Source: Leishmania martiniquensis (lineage: Eukaryota; Euglenozoa; Kinetoplastea; Trypanosomatida; Trypanosomatidae). Taken from it: a DNA stretch of 64,000 nucleotides. The DNA is taken from NCBI RefSeq assembly GCF_017916325.1, contig NC_090171.1, positions 1,539,501 through 1,603,500 on the forward strand. The letters are read 5' to 3'. This document shows positions 50,846 through 59,999 of the stretch, piece after piece (position 1 is the first letter of the stretch; every line of letters begins with the position of its first letter). The notes beneath the pieces are model-generated. The model was not told the DNA's origin. It saw only the letters and a program-made list of their open reading frames with translations, and searched no databases. The position numbers were made by a program, and so were the translations under genes.

Positions 50846-52150
50846 ATGCACTGCATTTCCAGTCGCTCCTACGAACCGGCAAGCCTTCTAACAGACTGCA
50901 CGCTGGCGGTGCAGCAACTTGTGGGTAGTCGCTCGCTGCTGCCACCCTCCCCGACAGCCGACCAGCTGCTGCTACTTCTACGTGAGTCTGGTCACCCATG
51001 CACTACCTCGACGCCGCCGGACAGCAACATAGGGGTCCTCAGCGAGCCGCCGGCTTCCTTCTCTGCCGCGAGCTTCATTCGCCAGTGTCCCACAAGCAGG
51101 CGTGTGATGAGCAGCTTTGCGGCCGCTGGGGCTCATTCGATGTTGGGTGAGATGCTGCAGTTTTTCGCCGAATCACTGACGCGCCTCTTCACTTGTGGCG
51201 TGGCCGATCCATCCGTGCGCGCGTTTCCTTCGGAGTGGGACCGTCGCCTGCACGGGCCGGCGGCTGCCTCCCTGCGGCAGCACTACCTTTATGAGTTACA
51301 GGGCTTCAGCACGCTCTTCACGTACATCTGGGGCCAGGTAGCCACGTCGCTGCCTCTTTTGCACGAGCCACACGGAAAAGAGCAGGTCTTTGTGGAGGCT
51401 GCCCAGAGTGCCGTGGCCTCCGCTTCGCCGGCGATCACCTCATCTGGCAGCTGCAGTGCAAAGAGCCCAGTGGCGCAGCAACCGCCATCCGGTCTTCTTC
51501 CGCTGTTTGCGGCAGCCGCCACATCGCCTCCGTCCCCGCCCTTGGACCAGAAAATAAGCGGAGGCATTAGTGGCGATCGCAAAAGCGGCAACGCTGTGAA
51601 GCACAAACGTTTGTGCGTTCCCCTGGCCTCTCCCGCCCTATTTTTCCCAGCTGCTGAGGCCACACCACATTCGTATGGCGGAACGGCCCGCGAAGACGGT
51701 CCCCTCTCAGCGGTGTCGAGTCGATCGGCAGCACATCCGGCGACTCTAGCAGTGCTTCGGCACGCTCTGACAATGCAAGCGAAGGCGCGCGGACCGTTTC
51801 TGCCCTCGATTCCGCGTGAAGGGCTCATACCGTCATCGCGTGCCCGAGAGGGTGACGGGTCCCCCGCGGAGAACGTCAGCTCAGCCAACCGCCACGCGCC
51901 GCGTCCACTGGCATCGGCACCCTCCACTTTGAAGGGTGCGCCCTCACACCTTACATCATCGCGACCTTTGTCAATAGAGCAGGCTATGCAGCTGGACCGT
52001 CAAAGCAAGCGGCGAAGAGAGCTAGGGGCTCATTGTGTGCGCAACTTCACCGCCGAGGATGACATGCGCGAATACCTCAGCAGCTATCGAGAGAACTTGC
52101 GGTGCGTGTTGGAGGACGACGACATGGACGCAGCCGAGAGCAGCCTTTAG
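50846..52150 (+). CDS. Hypothetical protein
   Basis: The protein has 434 residues from an ATG. I do not recognise the family. The N-terminal 190 residues look folded and helical, with a patch around 90-165 (such as MLGEMLQFFAESLTRLF and HYLYELQGFSTLFTYIWGQ) that suggests an alpha-helical domain. Residues about 195-390 are rich in Ser, Ala and Pro and probably disordered. The C-terminus contains a basic helix (SIEQAMQLDRQSKRRREL) and an acidic tail. There is no membrane segment or signal peptide. Strand, codon use and the splice acceptor just upstream support a real gene. Confidence 0.8.
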   Translation: MHCISSRSYEPASLLTDCTLAVQQLVGSRSLLPPSPTADQLLLLLRESGHPCTTSTPPDSNIGVLSEPPASFSAASFIRQCPTSRRVMSSFAAAGAHSMLGEMLQFFAESLTRLFTCGVADPSVRAFPSEWDRRLHGPAAASLRQHYLYELQGFSTLFTYIWGQVATSLPLLHEPHGKEQVFVEAAQSAVASASPAITSSGSCSAKSPVAQQPPSGLLPLFAAAATSPPSPPLDQKISGGISGDRKSGNAVKHKRLCVPLASPALFFPAAEATPHSYGGTAREDGPLSAVSSRSAAHPATLAVLRHALTMQAKARGPFLPSIPREGLIPSSRAREGDGSPAENVSSANRHAPRPLASAPSTLKGAPSHLTSSRPLSIEQAMQLDRQSKRRRELGAHCVRNFTAEDDMREYLSSYRENLRCVLEDDDMDAAESSL

Positions 52151-53994
52151 TAGAGGCATCGTGGCGTGGTGGTGGTGGTAGGAAGAGGGTGTAGAAGAGA
52201 ACGCTTTGAGCACTTCCCCCACCCCTCGCGCACATTTCCTCTTTACCTGGCTGCACCTCTGTCAAAATTTCTTCTGCCTTCGCTTTTTTTTTGCTTCTCC
52301 ATGATGTAAATCAAAAAGGCCAAATGGACGCGGAAGTGGCGGGGGTGGGGTTACGGGGGCTGTGGCGGCGTGTGCGCGTGTGTTGCGGTCTCTTTGCCCT
52401 CCGCTCGACTCTTTCTCGCATCTCATTTATGATGATGAATGATTATTTCTCCCCCCTCTCCTTCCTTCCCTCGGTTGTTGTGCGTGTACGCTTCACACAG
52501 TTGTTCTGGCATTGCTGGCCACCTGAATTCAGGCCATCATCAGGGATGCAGTGTGTCCCCGTCCCCCCTTCCCTCTCTGAAAGGGGGAAGTCACAGGCCT
52601 GAAAACCACCCTGCCCACCCTCTTCGGGTACGGCTTGCGATACTACCTTGTGTCGGCGGACAAGTCTGGGTTGTCGGTGTCGAGGAGACGTGCGAACATG
52701 ATTCTATATTCCGGCCAGTACACTGCACATGGTGTCAAACATCGAGGGCACACACACACACACACTTACTGGCTCTTTTTTTTCCATTGTTGCGGCGTTG
52801 CCATCATGCAGAGCGTGATGCCGGACGTTAGCGTGCGCTGTGTCCAGTGGCATCACGATTGCTGACCGGACGCCAAAGGGCGGAGGTTAGCGTGGCTCCT
52901 TGGCAGAGCCGCACTTCTCCAGATATCGATAAAGTGGGATGGTGCTCAAACGCATGCAGACCCACTCGTCCTTGACTGCCGTGTTTGAAAACGAAAAAAA
53001 AAACTGTATCCTGCGATCGATGCACGGGCGCACGCGTTGCAAAGGGCTCCGGTGCAATGACGCGTGCGTGTATCTGGTGAGCCCCCCAAAAAACGGGGTA
53101 ACCCACACAGGGAGGACGACCGCAAGCCCAACAAGTCGGCCACACGCTGAGCGCTTCTCCGGCTCGCGGTGGGTCATTCTTGATGGCAGTGGCGCATGTA
53201 TGTCAGTGACATTAGCGTACCCTATGCTCTCCTTTTAATGGCTTTGAAGTGGTTTGGCAGTTCCGTGCGCGTTCATCTGCTAGGGCGCGAGCCCTTCGCC
53301 ACTGCGCTTGCATGCTGCTGCGCCTTACACAAGACCGGGTAACGTGGGCTTTCTGTGGAAGTCTATTCCCTCTTCGCTCTCTCTTTCTCTCTGCCTGCCT
53401 GCCTGCCTCGCGTGAGCGACGGCTGAGGGCGCCAGCGTCTGAATCGGCACGGGCGACTAGGCTTCGCTTTTCTTCTCTCTGCAACTCTTGCCAACAAGGC
53501 GCTCCACGGTGTGTGTGGCGTATACTTAGCAAGGTGTCTTTGCAGTGACTCTGTTCGCCTGCGCTACACTCACAAGAGGTGAAAGAAGACCTCGGAAGAG
53601 CATGGCCGCAGATATCAGGCGAGCTCACTAGCTCTTCGTTCTGTGCACTCCACCTCCATCCCCCGCCTGTTTCAATACACTCTCAGCACCTCTAGCGTCC
53701 GTGCGTGATTGCGCAAGCCGTGCTTACGTGTACTCACGGAGCCTTCCTTGCAGTTCAGGGCCTGAAGTTTTACCCCGCTCCCTTCTGTTAGCGCTCTCTT
53801 CACCATTTCATGGGACTCTTTCTCTGCCTCTGTGTCTGCCCATTGGCCATAGGAAATCTGCATGCGCGTGTTTTCTTTTCGTCGATGCTGTTCCGACACC
53901 GACGTGCTCAGTTCACACACATCTTATTGTTTGAATTTTAGATCTTGTCCTTTCTAATAGTGCTGACGGCTCGTCTTATTGCTTCCTCTCGTGC

Positions 53995-54030
53995 GTGTGT
54001 GTGTGTGTGTGTCTGTGTCTGTGTCTGTGT
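53995..54030 (+). repeat. GT-rich microsatellite
   Basis: A GT run passes into TCTGTG repeats directly upstream of the GH31-like gene. The apparent N-terminal Cys/Val/Leu-rich peptide that the open frame would encode comes only from this repeat. Confidence 0.9.
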
Positions 54031-54039
54031 CAGTCACTC

Positions 54040-54110
54040 AATCTCTCGAGCTCCCTTCCCCCCTTTCAAATCCCTTGTGGCCGTGCTCTAACGTGCGTGT
54101 CGGCCGCCAG
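54040..54110 (+). promoter_or_regulatory. Candidate spliced-leader acceptor for the GH31-like gene
   Basis: A tract (CTCCCTTCCCCCCTTTC) is followed about 45 bases later by GCCGCCAG, with AG at 54109-54110. It would give a 5' UTR of 49 bases and supports the ATG at 54160. Confidence 0.45.
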
Positions 54111-54159
54111 CGTAGGCTCAGACAAGCTCGACAGCGTCCTGAGAAGTGGCATCTATGTC

Positions 54160-57100
54160 ATGGCAAGGCGTCGTTGGGGGTTGCAAAGGGTGCGCCAGTG
54201 GCGCAGTCGCTTCCTTCTTCTCCGTACTTTCTTCGCAGCCCTTGTAGCTGTCAGCTTTGCTGTGCTGCTTTGGGTTTCGGTCTACGAGAATACAGATGTG
54301 ACAGAGAAACTGGGCGGACGCCATCATTTTTGGCCGATTAAGCATGCCGCGGTCAACGGGAACGCAGAGATGGACACAAACGACAAGGGGCAAGTTGGCG
54401 GGCCCTTTTCCGCTCCTTCGGAGATGGGCGCTGGCGCAGGCAAAGCTCCAATCGTGGCCGAAGCAGTCTGGTTCAGCCCCCACACGGACAGCAATCTCGA
54501 CCGAAACGCATCGTGGATGCAATCGGTTTTCATGTCTGGCGGGAGGGCACGTTTAGCGCTTCCGTTTGCTGTCGGCCGTGATGTCGATGCCGTTGCACCG
54601 CAGAAGCCGCGTCTGTTTGCATTTCTCGCGTCATGGCGAGCCTATGAACGCACGCTGATGGAGCGTGGTGCACCGGGCGACGATGTTGCTGCAGCCGCCG
54701 ACGTTCATGAGGAGGTGCAGGTCACTGCGCGGAGAAGTGTGGTGCCCGTGAAGCACGTTGAGGTACGTCTGCTTCGGCAGCGCGCGTCACGGAGCACCTG
54801 GGCGTCTTTGAGGGACACCACGCTGCCCATTGTCGGCATCCTTCCTCGCGAGTCGACGTCGCTGGCCTCTGCGAACGAAATGCTTGTGGAAAGCGCCTTC
54901 AGCAGTGAAGGCTTGGTGCCTTTAGTGGCAGCGGTTCAGCCAGACAGTTATCGCAAGGGGTCTACGGTTGTCGCAATCGACACGCGTGTGCGGACTTTGG
55001 CGGCCAAAAAGCGCGGCGATGCTGCAAGCCATGTCGATGGTGCGCGCACGCCCCTGCTGCCCTTTCCTTTAGTAGAGTTGGGCAGCGCTCCTCGACGTCG
55101 TCCACCGTCTTCTGTCACGCTCACTCCGGTAAGCCCCAATGCCTCCTCCACGACAACAGTGTTGAAGTGGAGCGGTGGTCGCATGACGGCCCCAGTCAGC
55201 GGCGAGGCTCTGGAGATCGCCCTCGACCTTGCCCGCCCTGGGCGGCTAAGCGTGGATCGCCTCCTTCGTGGAGAGGAGGGCGAGAGAGCGCATCTCGGTA
55301 CCCGCGATGACACCTACACCGCTGCCCTTGTGGCCACCGTGTGCAGTGCGCGCCTTGTTCGTCTTTACGGCTTTAGTCCATCCCTCTCGGCGTTGCACAT
55401 TAGCGGCAGCCCTGGAGATCTCAGTGCGACGGAGAACGTCAGCGGTCTCCATATGATTCCGCTGAACATGTCAGAGGAAGTGGAGCTGATGGTCGGTGAA
55501 GAGACGAGGCTGTCATCTGGAGGCACGCGGCTGAGGGGCATTGTACCCCTTCTCTATCTGGAGCTCTCTCAGGGCAGGACTGCAGACGGACACCAAGACG
55601 CGGCAACAGACGACCGCCAGACGGTGGGGCTGCTCTGGCTGCACCCTGGCTCTTTTTTTTTCTCCACTTGGGCCTCGACCGCCACAGCCGGCGACAACGA
55701 GGAATCACGCTCGTGCTTGCAGCTGCGTGGCACCGCCGGGGCTACCGAACTGTATGTGCTTCCCGGGCCGACGCCTGCTGAGGTGCTGCGCCAGTACTAT
55801 ACTCTCACTGGGTTCCCCTTACTCCCCCCGCGATTTCTATTGGGGTATCATCATGGCTTGCAGGGCGCCGCTGCTACCACCCAGCAGGCCACAGAGGACC
55901 TTAGTGAAGCCTTTCGAGTCGCCGGTGTTCCGCTGGACAGTGTGTGGATCAGTGACCCTACGGTGGCGGCGGGCGGCACCCCGTTCACGTGGAACCACAC
56001 CCGCTTTCCGGACCCGCTGACTTTGCAGTCTAACTTGTGGTACCGGGGCCGGCGCTATGTGGTGGTGCGCAGCGTTCCTACCGTTCCAATAGCGGCCCTC
56101 TCTCCGTTGCTTCTTGAGGGCCGCCGCGGCAGCTTCTTCGTGTCGCTTAGTGCCGTAGATACGGCAGGGTGGCGGACGCTCAGTGTGGATGGGCTACCGA
56201 GCCACGTTGTCGACGTTTTCAACCCCGCCGCGCGCAAGTGGTACGGCGGCATGCTGAGGTACCGGCGCTACGTCGGCTCCTCAAACCACACCTTCATCAA
56301 CCTTCAGCATAGCGTGCCGGCCGTACTGGCAAGCAGGGCGCCGCTCCACCGGGGGGAGGCGCTGTTGTGCCTACCGCCTGAATTGCGGACAGAGGGCGAA
56401 CCACTGCCAATGGACGTGGGCCACTATGGTGGCGTTCAGCATCGTCAGGTGCATCAACTACTCACCTCACTCCTTGCACGTGCGACTCAGGATGGCATGC
56501 TGCGTCGGACTCGCTATCACCGGCGCGCTTTGACGTTTATTGAGAGCTACTTCGTCGGCACGCAGCGATACGCGGTGGTGCGGGTGGAGACACGACCGCG
56601 GTGTGTTGACGCTGCGTCCTTCGACCCGGCTGCGATTCTGACAGAGGCATGGAGCGCTCTTCGCACAGCTGTGCGCCAGTGTACCCTGTTGGGAGTACTC
56701 GGCATTCCGTTCAGCGGCGCTAACCTTGCGGATGGTCTCGTGTCACGCTTGATGCTGCTTCAGCTGGCGAAGCCACCGAGCACCACAGCGACTCGCATCG
56801 CCCGTGTGGCAAGTGTCGCCGGTGAACGTGAAGACGACACCGTGAAAGAGGTCAGCAAGCGAACGGCGCCGCCTGCTCCGCCGCGCAGAGCTATGGAAGA
56901 AATGGAGCAACTCCTGGTACGGTGGTATCAAGCAGGCGTCTTCTTTGGTGCGATGTACACCGACGAGCCAGCGGCGGCAGCGGCTGTGACAAGTGCTGAT
57001 GGTGTGGTTTCGTCGCGGCCGTCAGAGACAGGACCGTGGTGGATGCGGCTGGATGTCGCCGAGTCCACACGCCAAGCCATCCACTGCAATCTCTATGTCC

Positions 57101-58566
57101 GTTATGCGCTGCTGCCCTATCTCTACACTGCTGCCTATCATGCGAGCGAGGAAGGGAAGAGCTTCCTGGCGCCGCTGGCTTTCACCTCGCCAGAGGCGCC
57201 GCTGCCGACTGAGGATGCAATCGCAGAAGCCTGCTTTGCCGCAGGCGTCGCGCTGATTGTGTGTCCTGTAACTCAGCCCGTATTTCCCACGCGAGGTGCG
57301 CCGAGGAGCAACAGCACCCGCTGCATGGAGGGTAAGGGCCTCTTCGACCTGTGGACCGGTGTGTGGCATGGTACCGTATCTTCTACCGCTGGGCGTGCAT
57401 CGTGGTGGGAAACAGCGGCACACAACCCCGCGAAGAATCCTATGCAGGCCTCTAAGGAGCTCTTGTGGCTCGCAGCCGACGACACCGCTTCCCTCCAGGA
57501 TCTTCCGACGGCGACATCTCTCGCGCCTGTGCTGATGCGCAGTGGCCACATCGTGGCGACTCAAAACGTTCTCGCCTCCCCAACAAGCAGCGCGCACGTG
57601 AAGGACGGCGAAACCGTTGATGACGCTCATGTGGTGCACAGCACGCACATGGGGGCAAACTGGACCATCACCGTGGCGCTGCCGCCTTTGCCACCCGCAC
57701 GCGATGCCGCCACCGCGTCGCCGGTGCTTCTCGCCGAAGGTGACGTCTTCTGGGATGAAGGCAGCCACGCCAGTCAGTCCGACCTCCCAGCCATGAAGCC
57801 CGGCGCCGTGGTGCCGCAGGATATGCCCTACGTCCCGGAGAAGGTGCACCACTGTAGGTTGCGCCTGAAGTGCCTCTACGAGGAATCCGAGGCATCAGCA
57901 GCCACGGCGCGACTGACCGTGGAAGTGGCGCAGACGTCCGAGTCATGCGCGGAGGCGCTGGCAGAACTGGAGTCGCACTGGAATGAGGAGCCGCAAGGTT
58001 TCTCTGATCGCCTGACGAATGCAAAGGCGCGCAGAGCTGCGCGTCTGCATCAACTGAAGTTGGAGCGGCACGCACAGGAAGAACAAGGTCTGCATCGTGG
58101 CAGAGGCAGGAAGGATGGCTCTTGTGAAGCTTCGCCGCTTACTCGCGAAGACCTGCGAGGACTCCGGCTGCCGAACGCGCACGACGAAGCCACGCGCAAT
58201 GCTCTCTGGGCATCGCACCTTCTTCGCCGTATCCGCTTTCTCTTTCAGCGTGAAGAAGACGCGGCACGCCTCGCAAGGGAGCCGACCACAACTGTCCATG
58301 TAGAGCGTCGCAGTAGTACCAGTGGCCCTACACGCCCGCAGTCGGGTAACGACACTGCGGTGAAGGTCAGTGTTCATGCGCCCCACGACGTGCCTGACGC
58401 ACACGTCGTTCTTGTGCATCTGATATCCGATGAAGCGAGCAACGAGGCAGCGGTGTCGGTCTTTGGAGCCCGCAAGGTTGTACTCGCGGACGGCTCTGTG
58501 GGCGTTCACGTGCCACCTCGTCATATGTGGTGCTTTTCGTTTTCCCTCATGAAAGCGGCCGGCTGA
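54160..58566 (+). CDS. Membrane-anchored GH31 family protein, predicted inactive
   Basis: From the first ATG the protein has 1468 residues. A single hydrophobic segment (about 23-41) behind a basic start predicts a type II membrane protein of the ER or Golgi. Residues about 545-1080 align in order with the alpha-glucosidase (GH31) barrel: RFLLGYHHG, VPLDSVWIS, FTWNHTRFP, DVFNPAARKWYGGM, HYGGVQHRQVHQL, FVGTQRYAVV, LLVRWYQAGVFFGA and ALLPYLYTAAYHA. The catalytic Asp of the usual W-x-D-M-N-E-P is replaced by Gln716 in FINLQHSVP, and the acid/base Asp of WTGDN by Thr811 in VVRVETRPR. The Asp of WLD is also lost (WIS, Ser598). I therefore predict no hydrolase activity; it may bind glycans or be a regulatory subunit. 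Active glucosidase II is about 950 residues; the extra length is largely in the N- and C-terminal parts and low-complexity inserts. Confidence 0.88.
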   Translation: MARRRWGLQRVRQWRSRFLLLRTFFAALVAVSFAVLLWVSVYENTDVTEKLGGRHHFWPIKHAAVNGNAEMDTNDKGQVGGPFSAPSEMGAGAGKAPIVAEAVWFSPHTDSNLDRNASWMQSVFMSGGRARLALPFAVGRDVDAVAPQKPRLFAFLASWRAYERTLMERGAPGDDVAAAADVHEEVQVTARRSVVPVKHVEVRLLRQRASRSTWASLRDTTLPIVGILPRESTSLASANEMLVESAFSSEGLVPLVAAVQPDSYRKGSTVVAIDTRVRTLAAKKRGDAASHVDGARTPLLPFPLVELGSAPRRRPPSSVTLTPVSPNASSTTTVLKWSGGRMTAPVSGEALEIALDLARPGRLSVDRLLRGEEGERAHLGTRDDTYTAALVATVCSARLVRLYGFSPSLSALHISGSPGDLSATENVSGLHMIPLNMSEEVELMVGEETRLSSGGTRLRGIVPLLYLELSQGRTADGHQDAATDDRQTVGLLWLHPGSFFFSTWASTATAGDNEESRSCLQLRGTAGATELYVLPGPTPAEVLRQYYTLTGFPLLPPRFLLGYHHGLQGAAATTQQATEDLSEAFRVAGVPLDSVWISDPTVAAGGTPFTWNHTRFPDPLTLQSNLWYRGRRYVVVRSVPTVPIAALSPLLLEGRRGSFFVSLSAVDTAGWRTLSVDGLPSHVVDVFNPAARKWYGGMLRYRRYVGSSNHTFINLQHSVPAVLASRAPLHRGEALLCLPPELRTEGEPLPMDVGHYGGVQHRQVHQLLTSLLARATQDGMLRRTRYHRRALTFIESYFVGTQRYAVVRVETRPRCVDAASFDPAAILTEAWSALRTAVRQCTLLGVLGIPFSGANLADGLVSRLMLLQLAKPPSTTATRIARVASVAGEREDDTVKEVSKRTAPPAPPRRAMEEMEQLLVRWYQAGVFFGAMYTDEPAAAAAVTSADGVVSSRPSETGPWWMRLDVAESTRQAIHCNLYVRYALLPYLYTAAYHASEEGKSFLAPLAFTSPEAPLPTEDAIAEACFAAGVALIVCPVTQPVFPTRGAPRSNSTRCMEGKGLFDLWTGVWHGTVSSTAGRASWWETAAHNPAKNPMQASKELLWLAADDTASLQDLPTATSLAPVLMRSGHIVATQNVLASPTSSAHVKDGETVDDAHVVHSTHMGANWTITVALPPLPPARDAATASPVLLAEGDVFWDEGSHASQSDLPAMKPGAVVPQDMPYVPEKVHHCRLRLKCLYEESEASAATARLTVEVAQTSESCAEALAELESHWNEEPQGFSDRLTNAKARRAARLHQLKLERHAQEEQGLHRGRGRKDGSCEASPLTREDLRGLRLPNAHDEATRNALWASHLLRRIRFLFQREEDAARLAREPTTTVHVERRSSTSGPTRPQSGNDTAVKVSVHAPHDVPDAHVVLVHLISDEASNEAAVSVFGARKVVLADGSVGVHVPPRHMWCFSFSLMKAAG

Positions 58567-59999
58567 TTGCCTGTGTCGACGAAGCAGGCGGCCGCGGAGG
58601 AAAGGGGGCAGACGGACGAGGGTAGAGAGGGAGCGAGCCGCTTTCGCCAATGTTTTTTGGGCGTCGCTCTCCTCCCTGTGGTGTGCTTTCTCACTTGGGC
58701 TCCTGCTCACTGCCTCCACCGTGGATGGCACAACTTACTCATGCCCCAGCGAAAAAGCGTTCGCCATTCGCTTCTTTCTTCCACTGCTTCACTGCATTGT
58801 GGATCTCCTGCTCATCCGTGCTCACACGCTCCCCCTTCGTGCGGGCGACAGAGCCAAGAGGCCTACTCACGTATATGGTACGGCCTTCTCTACGCACTCT
58901 GTAAGAGGAGGGCATAGTTGTGGGATCGGGATGCTGCACTCCTATTCTTTTCGTCGCTGCTCTGCCCTCTTGTCCCCGCCCGTGCCCTTCGGTAAAGGAT
59001 GCCCTTACCCATCCCGGTCAGTTGGGGAAGGGGTTGTCGGCTGGCCGTCGAAGAAGGCGCCAGTAGCGGCTCCACACGAAGGCCCCCCTTTTTGTTCGTG
59101 TAGGGGTAGCGCGGGGCCTTTGCCCTTCCCCCCCACCCGCTCCTCCTCCGACCCCACACTCACCATTCCCGTGGCCGCCGGGATTGGGCATTTGCGGGCG
59201 TCGTTGCATAGCGTCTCTCTGTTACATACGCATTTGTCGCTCTGCGCCGTCCATTGACTCGCTCCTCGGTGAGCCTCTCATCTCTCGCGTTGTCGCCCCT
59301 CTCCACCCCTCCCGCCGGGGGCGTCATCCACTGCCTTTGTGCGACGGATTCTTTCACGAGTGTCTCGCATCGTGCAAGGGAACTTCAGGCTCCATCCTCA
59401 TCGCTTCTTCCGTCGCTTTTCTTTTCTTTCTTTTTTCTCCTTTGCCCTCTCTCTTGCCAATGTGGCCCACTCGGTGGTGCCGGAATACCGGCACGGCAGG
59501 CCTCCACGAGCGCTTCTCACTCTTCCTTCTCCGAGGCAGCGTGAGGTTAAAGTGGAGGCGGTACCGGCAACGGTATACGAGACTTGAAAAAAGGAAAGGA
59601 GCCGCAGCAGCGAAGAAACACACACGCACACAACAACAATGGCTGCAAACACCTTCTGGCCGCCGAAACGCCGGTTGATTTTACCTCAAGACGAGCAACG
59701 GTCTGATATTCCTCGCACATCGAGGCGTTCCTAGTCACACACGTACACACACGCGCGAGAAGGGGCTACGCATGCTCTCTGTACGTGCGGCTGTGAATGT
59801 ACAGAGGAGAACTCACTGCTGACGGGTCTTCTGCTCCACTACTCGTTTCCCCTCCCCTTACCCTGCTGCCGCGGCAATGCCTTGCCAAGATTAATAGTCC
59901 CCGCCTTCGCTTTTCCTCTCCTTTCTACTGTTCCCTCTTTTCGTCTGCATGGTGGCCGACGCGTTTGTCCGCCTCAGTTCACACGTATGCACCCGAAAC
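58567..59999 (+). other. Intergenic region, no gene seen
   Basis: This 1.4-kb spacer has C/T blocks near 59391-59455 and 59898-59940. The ATG at 59949 lies between a strong pyrimidine tract and its first AG, which affects the start choice of the next gene. Confidence 0.6.
59898..59977 (+). promoter_or_regulatory. Candidate spliced-leader acceptor for the 60000 gene
   Basis: A strong C/T tract (59898-59945) is followed by AG at 59976-59977. Splicing there would exclude the ATG at 59949 and leave the next in-frame ATG at 60000, with a 22-base 5' UTR. Confidence 0.5.

Larger units (their letters stand above)
52151..54159 (+). other. Intergenic region, no gene seen
   Basis: This 2-kb spacer contains a CA run near 52747-52764, CT blocks, and a GT/CT-GT run at 53995-54030. 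The frame open upstream of the GH31 gene starts with GTG within that repeat and has no ATG before 54160. Confidence 0.6.
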
